Positions 13,501 to 24,275 of a DNA stretch of 64,000 nt are shown piece by piece; within the stretch, counting starts at the first letter, position 1, and every line of letters starts with the position of its first letter. The translations under genes and the position numbers were made by a program. The stretch is from Okapia johnstoni (Eukaryota; Chordata; Mammalia; Artiodactyla; Giraffidae), in assembly GCA_024291935.2 (NCBI GenBank), contig CM044321.1:64846985-64910984 (forward strand). Direction: 5' to 3'. The notes beneath the pieces are model-generated. The model made no database searches. It was not told the origin of the DNA and saw only the letters and a list, made by a program, of their open reading frames with translations.

Positions 13501-15337
13501 TTAAGTAAACAGAATTAAGTTTTGATGCTTATGATCTCCAAATATTTTCTCAATCAACATAAATTTTCACATGACACTTTCATCATAAGTATACGGGAAA
13601 GATAAAGCACTAAACCTTCCATTCAAGAAATATTACACTGCAAATGACTAATGTGCATTCCACAATCAATATACTAACAACTTAATAGTAAATAGATGCT
13701 TTTGTCATTCTTTTCCCCAAAAGTTTCCATCTATTGTACTCTTTTAAGTATGTACAAAGAAATTTTAAACCTGACTTTTTAATGCTAAAAGCCAATGCAG
13801 TTACATCTTAAGTGAATTTGGGGATGTACCATGTCAGTATTACCCTATTTCTGGTTACTCTAATTAAGCTTACCAGTAAAGTTAAATCTTTAATAATGTT
13901 TGCATATGGATACTTCATGCCAGCTTTTCAGTGCACTGAAGACAGTTAAAATTCTTTCTTACCTCAACAGAAATATTTCACTTCCTTTCTTAACCTACCG
14001 TATATCTATAGAACCCTATCTGTTAAGAACTGATCCAGCATACATTGCTACTGCTGCAGAGTCCAAACTGGTTACACATTCAAATCAGTTTCCAGCTTGT
14101 GACAGTCTCTACTGCCTCACAGAAAAAAATGTATTAGGTAAGCATATAAATACTTCTTAAAATAACGTAAATTCACATCATCTAAGGTAAAAGTGGTATT
14201 AGAAAACTGTTAAAAAAAACAAAAAACTTTAAATGCTTTCTTTTAAATTTACAGAAAAACAGTACCTGCTAACCTACTAACATATTTTGAGATTTCATCT
14301 CTTTAATAAAAAAAAAAAAAGGCAAGTACTGGCCTCCTATTGGCTGCTGGTTAAAATTAAAATGTCCAAGAAAACAGTATTTCTATTATTGTTTTGAAAA
14401 GAATTTGGTTATACCAAGGAAGTGACAGTCCCCCAAACTTATACTGACTTTTTTGTGGTGATTTTGTTTGAAGGGTACACAGAAGTACAAAGAAATGTTT
14501 GGTACTTAAACAGTAATAAATATAACAAAGAAAAGTCAGATATTTTCCTATATTTCACTTGACACCTCAGCAAGAAAAAACAAAAGAAAAAAAAAAAAAA
14601 CTTTAACTTTTCTGTACATTTAAGAGGTACATATACCACAGACATTATCTAATCCCTGTCTCAGGGCACCACTGCTGCAGCTGCAGCTTTCTTTCAGTTT
14701 CCCAAGAGATCAAATAAAAATAATTGCTTAGCTGAAAATTCTGACTGCATGGGTGTTATCAAATCTCCTTATAAGCATATTTTTATATTCCTGTGACTCC
14801 ACATCAAATACAATAGTCAACTGATTGCCCCTGATTTAAGCTTTGCCTTCCAAAACCCAACCTGACATTTTGTCAAAGGCTCAATATTGCAGAGGAAACT
14901 GTTTAAAAAGCTGTGCTGCAGCAAAAACTGCATTTACAAGGCATTAAAAAAAAAAAAAAAAAGAACTAATCTTAAACGAACTAGTCTTATTATACGAAAT
15001 CTATGATTCTCCTCTCTTTAGTTCTTCCCCATGTCTTCCCCTGACATCTTGAAGATTCTTAGCCTCTCCGTAGATAGATATCGCAAAACATTAAGTCATA
15101 CACAGTTCTGCAGTAACTCTTTCTTATCATGTAAGAAACCAAAACCTAGGACTGAATTTAACACCTTTCCTCTGGTCTTTAGCCACATGCCACGCTCTCT
15201 GAAGGCAACCATAGAAACCAACCTGTATGATTAGGTGCCCCCACATTTTAACACCTCATGTGCATAAAAAAATGACTACGAGGTCAGTGCATTCAGTGCC
15301 ATATTACAAAGAAAGAAAGGCTACCTAAACACAGATC
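10581..15337. other. NBEA intron 1 proximal part, no gene
   Basis: About 4.7 kb of AT-rich intronic DNA with few young repeats, compared with the flank. Short homopolymer A runs occur (for example 14946-14962). Open frames at 12168-12506 and 12916-13275 show no domain and are likely chance. Being close to a promoter, the repeat-poor stretch might hold conserved regulatory elements, but none can be named. Confidence 0.5.
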
Positions 15338-15366
15338 GGGGGGGGGGGGGGGGGGGGGGGGGGGGG
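15338..15366 (+). repeat. 29-base poly-G tract in NBEA intron 1
   Basis: An uninterrupted run of about 29 G residues follows CAGATC and precedes TGGCGG, at the edge of the CpG island and about 0.6 kb beyond the exon 1 donor. Its length is uncertain by nature, because homopolymer G of this size is hard to sequence and unstable in replication. It reads as poly-C in the NBEA transcript sense. Confidence 0.95.
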
Positions 15367-15973
15367 TGGCGGCTGGGGAGGAGAAACAGCCACAACACTC
15401 TCGAGCACAGTCTGGGAATATATTTAAACGTAGATGCAAAACTGCATCATTTTCCTCCTCGTTCGAAAACATCACACCCCAGCTGCTCAAGTTGGAGCTA
15501 ACGTGCTTCTCACGTTTCAGGAGCACCGGGGAATTTAGGCTCCAGGGGCAAGGCTTCTATCCTTGGAGAGCCCCCGCACCGACTATTCTAAGAGTGTGGC
15601 AGGAAAGACCCCAGATAAAAGGACCATAAACTCCCCCCGACCATAAACTCTCAAGAAGACCCAAACCCTGAACGGCCAGGAACGACTGACGACTCGCAGT
15701 CATGAGAAGTGATCCTAGGCGGTGTTAAGTTGGGCACTGCGCTCAGGTGGCAGGAGAGGATCGGAGGAAAGAGCGGGGAGGTGGCGTGGCTCCGGCAGCG
15801 CGCAAGCAGGTCACCCGCTGGGCGATACCCGCCGGACGATCTGTGCTCGCGGGGACGCGCTGCGTGCGGGACCCGGGGAGGGGGGTGCAGGGGTGGGAGC
15901 CAGCGCCTGGGGAGGGAAGCAGGCTGGGGGGTGGGGGGGGGGCCTGGGAGGCAGATGGCGAGCACGCCTTTCC

Positions 15974-15982
15974 CCTTACCAG
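15974..15982 (-). other. NBEA: Splice donor of NBEA exon 1
   Basis: On the minus strand the sequence reads CTG then GTAAGG, a strong match to the mammalian 5' splice consensus, placed exactly where the recognisable NBEA protein sequence ends. The reading frame past it (RGKACSPS...) does not match NBEA, which supports the exon boundary. Confidence 0.88.
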
Positions 15983-16276
15983 GTTGAGCACCGTCTCCAC
16001 GATGTCCCTGTTGCTGACCTCTCCGACCTGTATGAGTCCAATCAACACTGCGAAATTTCATCCGGATGTTGCGGATCGGCACCGAAGGGTTAATCATCCC
16101 CGCGGGCAGCACCACCGAGCCGGAGCCGGACGCCCCCCTCAATTCCCCCATCCCGCTGCCCCCGCTGCCCCCGCCGCCGCTGCCCCCCCGCCGCCTCCGC
16201 CGCCGGCCCCGACGGCGATGAGCCCCACGGGCTGAGACTCGAGCCCCGGGCCCGGGCCCGGCTTCTCGCTCGCCAT
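15980..16276 (-). CDS. NBEA: NBEA (neurobeachin) first coding exon, frame broken by two 1-bp indels
   Basis: This is the N-terminal exon of neurobeachin, a very large BEACH-domain scaffold protein of neurons that acts in membrane-protein trafficking and binds protein kinase A. The ATG at 16276-16274 opens with MASEKPGPGPG, followed by a Gly/Ser-rich tract, then MGELRGASGSGS, then MINPSVPIRNIRMKF, then AVLIGLIQVGEVSNRD and ETVLNL, which I recognise as the conserved NBEA N-terminus. The exon stops after CTC AAC CTG at 15980 and is followed by the donor GTAAGG. Its length is 297 nt, a multiple of three. The pieces lie in different frames: a 7-C run at 16183-16189 (plus strand) is one base short, which leads to TGA at 16141-16139 after 45 codons, and an extra base at 16052 separates the MKF and AVLIG codons. 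The flanking codons are otherwise intact, so I read this as a functional gene with assembly error rather than a pseudogene. Downstream exons are not in the window. Identification is from recall of the family, not a search. Confidence 0.92.
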
Positions 16277-16760
16277 TTGCCCCCCTCCTGACGAGAAGGT
16301 AAGAGCCGAGGCGCCGCGCCGCGGCCGCCGCCGGTACCGTTATACCTGCCTCGGCCCCCGCCCCCCGGCCGTCGCCTCTGAGCCCCAGCATCCACCAGCG
16401 CCGCGGCGCCGGGCCCGCTCCCCGCCTGCGCCTCTACTCCGACGCCCTCCCGGCGCTCCGACGTTTATTCCCCGGTGGAGAGGCGGTGGGCAGTGCCCGC
16501 CCTCAGCTGTGCCGCTGCCCCGGCGGTGGAGGCGCCCCTCCACGCCGCTAACCGCCCGGGCCGCGGCCAGCCCGGCGGTGGACTCTCCCTGTGGGGAAGG
16601 ACACCGAGTGTGTGTCTCGCCTTCGCTGCCACCTCCTTATTCCCTCACTATCCTCTTGCTAGAAGGAGGTTCGTCATCTTCGTCGTCGCATCCAGCAGCT
16701 GCTACAGCCAGTGCCACGTGCCTTGTAAGGTAGGCGAGTGGCAGACGACCTCTTTCTGCC
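16277..16760 (-). promoter_or_regulatory. NBEA: NBEA 5' leader and proximal promoter
   Basis: This GC-rich block lies immediately upstream of the NBEA ATG. The start context is GGGCAAATGG: G at +4 but C at -3, so a moderate Kozak site. A perfect E-box, CACGTG, lies at 16715-16720. On the minus strand a pyrimidine-rich stretch ends in CAG at 16290-16288, eleven bases before the ATG, and could be a splice acceptor if the leader has a separate non-coding exon. The transcription start cannot be placed from sequence alone. Confidence 0.6.
16299..16731 (+). other. Plus-strand splice-donor-like sites in the NBEA promoter
   Basis: Reading away from NBEA, the plus strand carries GAGAAG followed by GTAAGAG (GT at 16299) and CTTGTAAGGTAGG (possible GT at 16725 or 16730). 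Both are good donor matches downstream of where divergent transcription from a CpG island would begin. They could be first-exon donors of an antisense or divergent non-coding RNA. No exon body or acceptor can be assigned, so this is a possible signal and not a gene. Confidence 0.3.
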
Positions 16761-18340
16761 CCCTCAGGCCCTTCCCTCAGTCCTGTCCGCCTGCCCGCCT
16801 TGGAATTTCCCAGTGAAAAAAAGTGGCTGGCAAAGCAGAAACGAACACACTGTGGGGAATAATCCCGCATTGTCGGGGGAAGGCTACAGATGGAGTATAA
16901 TGGGTCTTTTTCTACAGCCATCAAAGAGGCTGACACCTGCAAACACAGGCACGACTTAAAATAGAACTTGTCAAATAGTGATCCTTTCTGGATGGAGCTC
17001 TGAACAACAAACAGTTCTTGAACTCACCCCCCAGACTAAAAAGGCTGCACCGTGTGACGCTGTGGGGTAGTGGGTTGGTGGGAGCAACAAATCCCACATT
17101 TAAAAAATCCTTAACGATCCTCAGGTATGATGCCAACTAATGATGCGCCCCTTTTTGTTAGGCATGTAGAGTTCAGAGGATTTGGGAATTATCTTAAAAT
17201 ATAAGTAATTCTCTGCCACCCTTAATCTGTGGTGAAAGTTATAGATTTCTGTGTCTTCACGTATAGAGAATGAAAAAAAATAGTTTTACTTTTGAAAATT
17301 AAAATGTACACAACAGTCTGGCCGCTCATGTCGAATTGAAACTAAATAGGCAGGACCAGTGTTTATCTTGAAATGAAGGATGTAATTTTTTTTAAATATT
17401 TCATAAGATATACCCTTTTCAATAGAGATATATTGTCAGACACCAGAACTATTAGGTATCTTGAAGTATATTCAAATCATTTTAACTGCCATCTCAATTG
17501 AAAACAGTCAGTATACAAATCTGTCATAATCTGGTTTGTTAGTGCTCATGTTTAACTGGATTGGCTAGTCAAGTTAACTCCTGGGATATTGGGATGCATT
17601 AAAATTCTGAAGTGCCATAAGTCATGGATAACAAAATTCCTCAACACTAGTGCTTGGATTAGTCCTTGATTGTATGCTTCTGTTTAAACTTTTCCTGAAG
17701 TAATTGAATTATTAAAATAGCTCAGCAAAAATTTCTGAAAGAAATAGTGATTGGTATGTCCATATAAATTAAATAGCAAGTGAATTATAAAATGTTAGAT
17801 TGAATGCGACCTCTAGGTCTTAATAGTGTGACTTAGATGTGCTGCCATAAAAAAATCCTGTGACGTATATCCACCTATTGCCTTTTATCTGTCCCAAGTG
17901 AATAGCATCTACTTTTGCAAGCACTATTTTCACGTGCAAGTTTAAAATGATATATCTATCTTATATCTGTAAATCCAGATTGAAAAGTCATCACACTAGC
18001 TTCTTTTTACCCCACTGTTCAATATGACAGCAGGTTCTACCTCTTGCTACTTTTAGACTTTAAAAAGTGTTCACCAGTTCCCTGGCAGCTCCTTGAAGTC
18101 AGTGTGGTATGGTGAAAAATACACAGGCTTTTGAACCACACTCACAACTAACTACCTGTGCAGTCTCCTCAAGTTATTGAACTCAGTCTTCTATTCACTA
18201 ATAGGGGTGAGAATATCTATCCCACAGGGAGTGAGAATTCAATGAAATAATTTCAACTTAGCAGCCAGCATATAGTAAATATGTCCTTGTAACCTTGGTA
18301 TACAGGAACAATCTGTGTTGAATTACCTGTAAACACTTGT
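16761..18340. other. Upstream flank of NBEA, no gene
   Basis: The sequence falls from GC-rich back to AT-rich. No coding frame is supported. 18085-18262 has a weak MIR-like core. The stretch is free of young ruminant SINEs, which is common for proximal promoter flanks. Confidence 0.5.
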
Positions 18341-18351
18341 AAGAACAATTA

Positions 18352-18615
18352 CGCTAAGTCGCTTCAGTCGTGTCCGACTCTGTGCGACCCCGTAGACGGC
18401 AGCCCACCGGGCTCCGCTGTCCCTGGGATTCTCCAGGCAAGAACACTGAAGTGGGTTGCCATTTCCTTCTCCAATGCACGAAAGTGAAAAGTGAAAGTGA
18501 AGTCGCTCAGTTGTGTCCGACTCTTAGCGACCCCATGGACTGCAGCCCACCAGGCTCCTCCGTCCATGGGATTTTCCAGGCAAGAGTACTGGAGTGGGTT
18601 GCCATTGCCTTCTCC
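18352..18615 (-). mobile_element. Bov-A2 SINE (dimeric)
   Basis: Two BovB-derived Bov-A units lie in tandem in minus orientation, each with the GTGTCCGACTCT motif and TTCTCCAGGCAAGAA or a close variant. They are joined by a GTGAAAAGTGAAAGTGAAG linker. AAGAACAATTA flanks the element at 18341-18351 and 18616-18626 (11-bp target duplication). Confidence 0.95.
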
Positions 18616-18979
18616 AAGAACAATTATAACCACATGAAAGTCTTTATAATTGAAGTTACGTGTACTGTAGTTTCAGTACTGCCCTCTGAAACATAAAGTT
18701 TTGAAAATTCAAGCAGGTCTGTTTCCTTATAGTCAACAAAGCCTCTTTCTAACAAAGACACAAATAACTTAGCATTTGCATTAACAGTATTTTGAAATAT
18801 AAGAGAGATTACCTAAAATGTTCAGTTTTAAGTCTCCAGATAAAAAATATTTTATGTAGTAAATGTCAATTGTGTATGGATTCATGCTTTAATAGATGTA
18901 TACCCATACTTCCAAAGGACAGTACTTCAAAGATAAGCCCATAAAGCTCTGAGTTTCAAGAGGCAATACTTATGTGTAA

Positions 18980-19188
18980 TGGTTGCGAACACAGGCTCCA
19001 GACTCAGTGGAACCTGGGTTTGGATTCCAGTTTCACTACCCACTTATCCATGTGATCTTGGGCAAATGACTTCTCTTCAAAGTCATATTTTACCCAAACC
19101 AAAGTAGAGATTGATAGGATTAAAGGATGAAAGGAGCTAATACATTTAAGGTATTTAACATAGTAGCAAGTGTCAATAAATAATGTTT
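18980..19188 (+). repeat. MIR SINE
   Basis: The MIR core is recognisable: ACACAGGCTCCAGACTCAG, AACCTGGGTTTGGATTCCAG, GTGATCTTGGGCAAATGACT, and a tail with AATAAATAATG. Diverged, so ancient. Confidence 0.7.
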
Positions 19189-20546
19189 CCCTTCTCTGGC
19201 TGTGGGAAAAGACTACACTGTAATTATTTGTGTGTCTCCTGCACCTTATATGTGACCAGAAAAAAAGAATGAAAACAGCAGTTGGCTAGGCTAAATGTTC
19301 CCATTCCCTTCAGCTGTCCTTTAAAAACCAAATTTCTTGCTTTCCTCCAAGTTTTATCTGAACAAAGTACTCCAAATCCTAGTTGAATTTAGACAGTATA
19401 AAACGGAGGGAAACTCTTACCCTGAACCTCCATCATTAGAAACAGATTTTCTGTTGATGTATCCCAAAGTTGAATTAGTTTGCTTTGGTTTGGTTTGGTT
19501 CTGGGTTTTCCAGCAATATAACACCAGTGGTTCATGTAATGCTCAGTGATTCATACTTGATGTATAGTAGGTTCCATTCCCTTCTTATCGTAAAATTACT
19601 GTGAACTGAAACAGCCGAGTTCTGTTTCGTTGTTGTTTTGTTTTGTTTCTAGCCATTATGCTTCTAGGCAGCAGCACATATCCAGTAGTAGCTTTGCAAG
19701 TAGATTTGGAGATATCAAGTGCAGAGCTGTACATATCTATTTTAGATTTAATTTTATTTTATTTTAATTTTCTATTTAATTTTCTATTTAAATTTAATAT
19801 GCTAGGAATTTCTTAATCCTGATTATATCATGCAAAAAAATTTGTCTTCTTCTTTTTATTATCTTGTTATCTGCAAATCTGAGAAGAGTCCTTCTATGTC
19901 TTCATCCAAATATTTTATCAAACAGGATAAAAACAGCTCTGTAGTTCCTAGAAACATTCTGATTGAAATCACATTTTTCAAACTGCCTCCCAAGCCAGTA
20001 GTGAGTCATGAAACAGATTTATTAGGTTATAACCAGCAGTTTTCTTAATGAAATATAATAGAAAAATATAGACTGAAAAACATGACAGTGCATCCATTTT
20101 TTAAATTATGCATGTGCACATACTACATACATGTATGCTTACTAGATAATATGAAAAATCTATTTCTTACTGCAAGTCATTGTCAAAAAGCTTGAAAAAC
20201 ACTGATTTAAGTTGTATATAAATACCTGTTTGGCAAAATCCTTCAATTATTAAATAGCTACCATCCTGTGCTGAAAAACAGGCCATATTTCTCTAACTTG
20301 TCCAAAAGAATATCATAAGGGGCCTTGACAACTAGTTAGTTGAAGTCTGGATACACTCTGTTTCTCTATTTGAGCAAAATTAAAGTAAAAATATATAGAT
20401 TTATTATCTACAATTATATAATTATTACCAATTTTTCCAACATCTATTTCACAAATAAGAAAATGTGTTTGATTTGATAATGGGACTTACTGCTCTCTTT
20501 CTAATGAATGAGTCATTCCATAATCTCACCTACCTGAAAAAGCCCT
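19189..20546. other. Flank, no gene
   Basis: AT-rich, with short T/TTTTA-rich simple sequence around 19740-19800. No coding or RNA gene seen. Confidence 0.45.
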
Positions 20547-20756
20547 GAAAGTGAAGTTGCTTAGTCATGTCCCACTCTTTTCGACCCCATGGTCTGTAGC
20601 CTACCAGGGTCCTCCGTCCATGGGATTTTCCAGGCAAGAATACTGGAGTGGGTTGCCATTTCCTTCTCCAGGAGATCTTCCCAACCCAGGGATTGAACCC
20701 ATGTCTCCCGCATTGTAGGCAGACGCTTAACCATCTGAGCCACCAAGGAAGTCCTC
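20547..20756 (-). mobile_element. Bov-tA SINE
   Basis: A complete ruminant Bov-tA in minus orientation. The BovB-derived part (CCACTCTTTTCGACCCCATG, GGGATTTTCCAGGCAAGAAT) is followed by the tRNA-derived part ending in TTAACCATCTGAGCCACCAA. Confidence 0.93.
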
Positions 20757-21540
20757 ACACTTATGGGTAGTATTAAACTACTTGCTATGGATTTTCAAGA
20801 ATTTATCTCCTCCTTCTCCCTTTGGCACTTTAATTCTCTGGCACATCTCCTTTTCTACAACTCCTCAAAGACGTTTGAGAGTTGCTCAGTAATCCAGTTT
20901 TCAGATTCTTTCAGGATCAATGGATATATTTTGTCCTTCTTTGGGAACTTGAATCCATTTAGACTAGCTGGATTCCTATTTGCAGTTTCTTCACCAAACT
21001 TAAACTTCTAGCTATTATTAGTTCTACCTTTTCACTCCATTACTTTTAATCCTAAACAGAAAACACACAATAGAAATTCAATATGTGTTAATAAGTCTGA
21101 CCTAGTTTGGGGATGGCTAAAATGATGCTTACCAGCCAACAAATATCTGAGCACCTACTGTGTGCAAGAAAGTAAATTAGTTGAGATGGATATTTTGTAG
21201 AAGAAAAAAAAACTCAAAAAATCCTCTTTGCCTAACAAATTAAACCCAGAGTCCTTATCTTGGTACCAAAGACCTTTCATACTTGACTTTAGCTTACTTT
21301 CTTATTTTACCTCATTCTGTTCCTGACAAGAACCCTATAACAGTGGCTCCCAACCTCTTTGCATGTGTGCAGCTCTTTTCATCATTAAATTTACAGACTC
21401 CTAAACTCCTGCCTGAGACTTATCCTTTTAATATCCATTGATTGATATAAGTGTGGTAAAAGTATCAGCAATTTAATATGCTATTTAAAAATATTTGCAT
21501 TTTAAAAATCATAACATCTGCATATAATTGAAACACACAA
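20757..21540. other. Flank, no gene
   Basis: AT-rich unique-looking sequence. Open frame 20763-21011 has no recognisable product. Confidence 0.4.
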
Positions 21541-21838
21541 TTGTGGGTTGTATTGTGTCTCTCAAAAAGATATGTTTAAGTCCTACCCTCAGTACCTGGG
21601 AATGTGACCTTGTTTGGAAATAAGGCCATTGCAAATGTAATCAAGTTCAGAGGAAGTTATACTGGAGTTATAACCTCATTATAACTAGGAAAGATTCATC
21701 CTTAGAGCCTTCAGAAAAAGCATGACCCTTCTGATACCTTACTACTTCTAAACTCCAGAACTGGGAGGGAATAATTTTCAGTTGTTTTAAGCCACATAGT
21801 TTATATTTTGCCATAGCAACCCTAGGAAACTAGTATAC
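21541..21838 (+). repeat. Ancient LTR-like repeat, probably ERVL-MaLR
   Basis: Motifs GTGTCTCTCAAAAAGATATG, GGAATGTGACCTTGTTTGG, AAATAAGGCCATTGC and the end GCAACCCTAGGAAACTAGTA belong to a widespread old mammalian repeat. I think it is of the MLT1/MST type. The same repeat recurs at 58320-58778 and, reversed, at 43736-44048, 46441-46857 and 59845-59985. The class name is from memory. Confidence 0.55.
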
Positions 21839-22885
21839 CTACATACAACATAAATATGTTTGATACTTATTCTGTCCACAAACAATGCCTACTGTGTAAA
21901 TATTTGTGTATCATTTTCAATAATTCTCAAGTCCCTGGGTTGGGGAAAAATGCTTTAGCCAACCCAAATTACTTTGTCCCCAGTTAATACATTGTGCTTT
22001 TATATTTCAGTGTTTTACTCATATTTGTCCATCTATCCCTAGCACTGTCCTCCTCATCTCCCCTACTGAAATTCCTACCAGCTGAAATGCCATCTTCGTG
22101 AATACATTCGGAATACAACCTAGAGAAAAATGATTTGAAACTTTCTACCATTCCCAGCATTTTAAAAAAAAAAAAATATTCTGCCTTTTTCCCCCCAGGT
22201 AGCATAGGTTGGCACATTTTTGCTTAAATAAATTAATAGTTTGCATCCTTTCTGCCTCATTTGCCGAGAGTGAGGAATTCACATAACAATATATGTAGTT
22301 ACCTAAACAGTCTTCACTGAAAATTTTTTAAATGTACATGAATAATTATTTCCATACTACAACTTTGACCAGTAAGTTTCTCTTTGTTTTTACACAGTGG
22401 CAGCCAGTGCATTGTCATCATTGTTGTGTTTGGTATGCATGTGTTATAGAAAGACAAGTATGTTAAAGAATGAGGTTCATAGTTGATTATTTTTAATAAT
22501 TAAAGCTGTCATATCCTGTTCATCTCCTATCTACCATGCATCTTTACATGTATTATTTCTAACTCTGACTTCAGTTCTTTAAGTAAGGTTTTATTGTCCG
22601 CATTTTTCAAATGAGGAAACTAGTGTGAAGAGAAGGTGTCAGTTGTGCAAGTCATACTTTAGGAAGTGACAAAATTAGGATTCCATCCTACTTATGGCTG
22701 GCCAATTCCTCAGGTTTACTCACGATTCTGCAAGGTCACATTGGGACCTAGACCGAGGTCGTTATTTTATTTTTACCAAATTTACCATATGAAAGATGAG
22801 GAGACTGGGCAAGTTCATGGAAAAAACAACAAAGTCATCATGGTTTTACATGTTTTGGTGAAAGCACCCCACCAAGGGATGATCT
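21839..22885. other. Flank, no gene
   Basis: No gene. 22530-22690 has a weak MIR-like look (GTAAGGTTTTATTGTCC, AAATGAGGAAACTAGTG). Otherwise AT-rich. Confidence 0.4.
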
Positions 22886-23142
22886 TTTGTTTGTTTGTTT
22901 GTTTTTGTTTTAATTTATTTGCTGCCTGGGCTGTTGTGGCATGCACAAAAATCTCTAGTTGTGGCATGCAGGCTCTAAAGGGCACAGGCTCAGCAGTCCC
23001 CATGTTTTGTCTTAGCTTAGTTGTCACATGGCTTAGTTTCCCCAGAGCATGTGGAGTCTTAGTTCTCAGACCAGGGATTAAACCCATATCCCCTACACTG
23101 GAAGGCAGATTCTTAACCACTGGACCACCATGCTAGTCCTAA
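22886..23142 (-). mobile_element. CHR-type SINE, old copy
   Basis: A (TTTG)n tail on the left is followed by a reversed CHR body. The right end CTTAACCACTGGACCACCAT is the reverse complement of the tRNA-derived head. It is more diverged than the other copies. Confidence 0.75.
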
Positions 23143-24275
23143 GAGATGATCTTTAGAGTCATTCTGATTTTATTGTCTTTGTGCCTATAAAGGTTCAGAA
23201 AACTCTATTAGCCTTTTTGTTTCCTGGGAATCACTGTGATTCTAGACAAAAATTACTTGGAATAAATAAATTGTTTTTAATTATGTTCATTAAGGTTAAC
23301 CAAAATTTAATTGCATAGTTCCATTAATATATCACTCCTTATTATGCTTTTCTGGCAAAGATTTTGTTGTATGTCTAACTAACTAGTCCCTGTTGAAAGT
23401 ATTGTCATTATGTGTCTATATAACCATAACTTTTTTCTTAAAAAAGCACATACTCTGCATGGAAAGAAGGAAACCATGCTATGAGGAAGTGTCCAAGAGT
23501 TCTTTAGAATAGTTATCTCATTAATAGGATCTCTGCACAGTAAGAGAGGGATCTTTACCAACTTTAGCCCAATTGAGAAGCAGTGCATAGATTCAGTCTG
23601 AGCCTGATCCTGGTGCATAAAATTTGGATTAGAGCCTTCCTCTAATGGTGCCGGCAGCTGCAGATTAACCAGTGGAAGAATGTCTTGAAATAACCACCTC
23701 ATTAATCAGTTAACATACATGGAGACAATTTGAGGTTTATGTTTTGATATTCTGTAGCTATAGTATATCTCTCTTAACAGACACAAGAATCAGGATGAGA
23801 AAAGAAATGGAGAGGAAAAGTGGAACAGATTACCAGGACAGTAGCTTTTCCCTGGGAGTTGAATCTTACACATTTGGGGGCATTTGTTATATACAGCCTC
23901 TTTGTTCTTAATGTGAAAATGAATCTTAAATAGCACAGATAATCTTAAGGTTAACAGATATCTTAAGGGTCAAGATGCTTCATCACATTCAGTATGTTTG
24001 GGTATCTGTTAAAGCAACATAAATGTGTATATAAAACTTTATTTCTGTTTGGCTAATCTAAGTCTGTGAGAAGTAGATGCAATGGTCTGTGTTGGCCACA
24101 GCTTTGTCATGGGTTTCTTTGTTTCTATTAAAACAAACTCAACGTGATTTCTTTTGCAGTGGTGAAAAGACATAACAGAGCATGTTTTGGGGCTGTTTGA
24201 TTTCAGTGACGCATAGAAAGATGATGGCTACATGATTCACCCCCATAATTAAAACCATGGTGTTTTCTTTCATAT
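23143..24275. other. Flank, no gene
   Basis: No gene seen. The open frame 23379-23702 (minus) has no recognisable domain. Confidence 0.4.

Larger units (their letters stand above)
15730..16760. promoter_or_regulatory. NBEA: CpG island over NBEA exon 1 and promoter
   Basis: About 1 kb of very GC-rich, CpG-dense DNA stands out sharply from the AT-rich surroundings. It spans the start of intron 1, exon 1, the 5' leader and the proximal promoter. No TATA box is evident before the ATG, which fits the dispersed, TATA-less initiation usual for CpG-island promoters of broadly acting neuronal genes. Boundaries were judged by eye. Because the region is GC-rich in both directions, all long open frames across it on either strand except the NBEA pieces are treated as chance. 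Confidence 0.88.

Noticed and set aside
15747..16235. 162-codon plus-strand open frame
   Set aside because: Antisense to the NBEA exon. Pro/Ala/Arg-rich content is that expected from CpG-island DNA with few stop codons.
15651..16391. 246-codon minus-strand open frame over the CpG island
   Set aside because: Only its middle part is NBEA exon sequence (one of the frames made by the indels). The rest reads through leader and intron in GC-rich DNA, so it is not a protein of its own.
16475..16816. 113-codon plus-strand open frame in the promoter
   Set aside because: GC-rich chance frame with no recognisable domain. A divergent RNA is possible, but this protein is not supported.
18370..18696. 108-codon frame over Bov-A2 (also similar frames at 33088, 38659 and 47173)
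   Set aside because: Translated SINE sequence recurring at every copy. Not genes.
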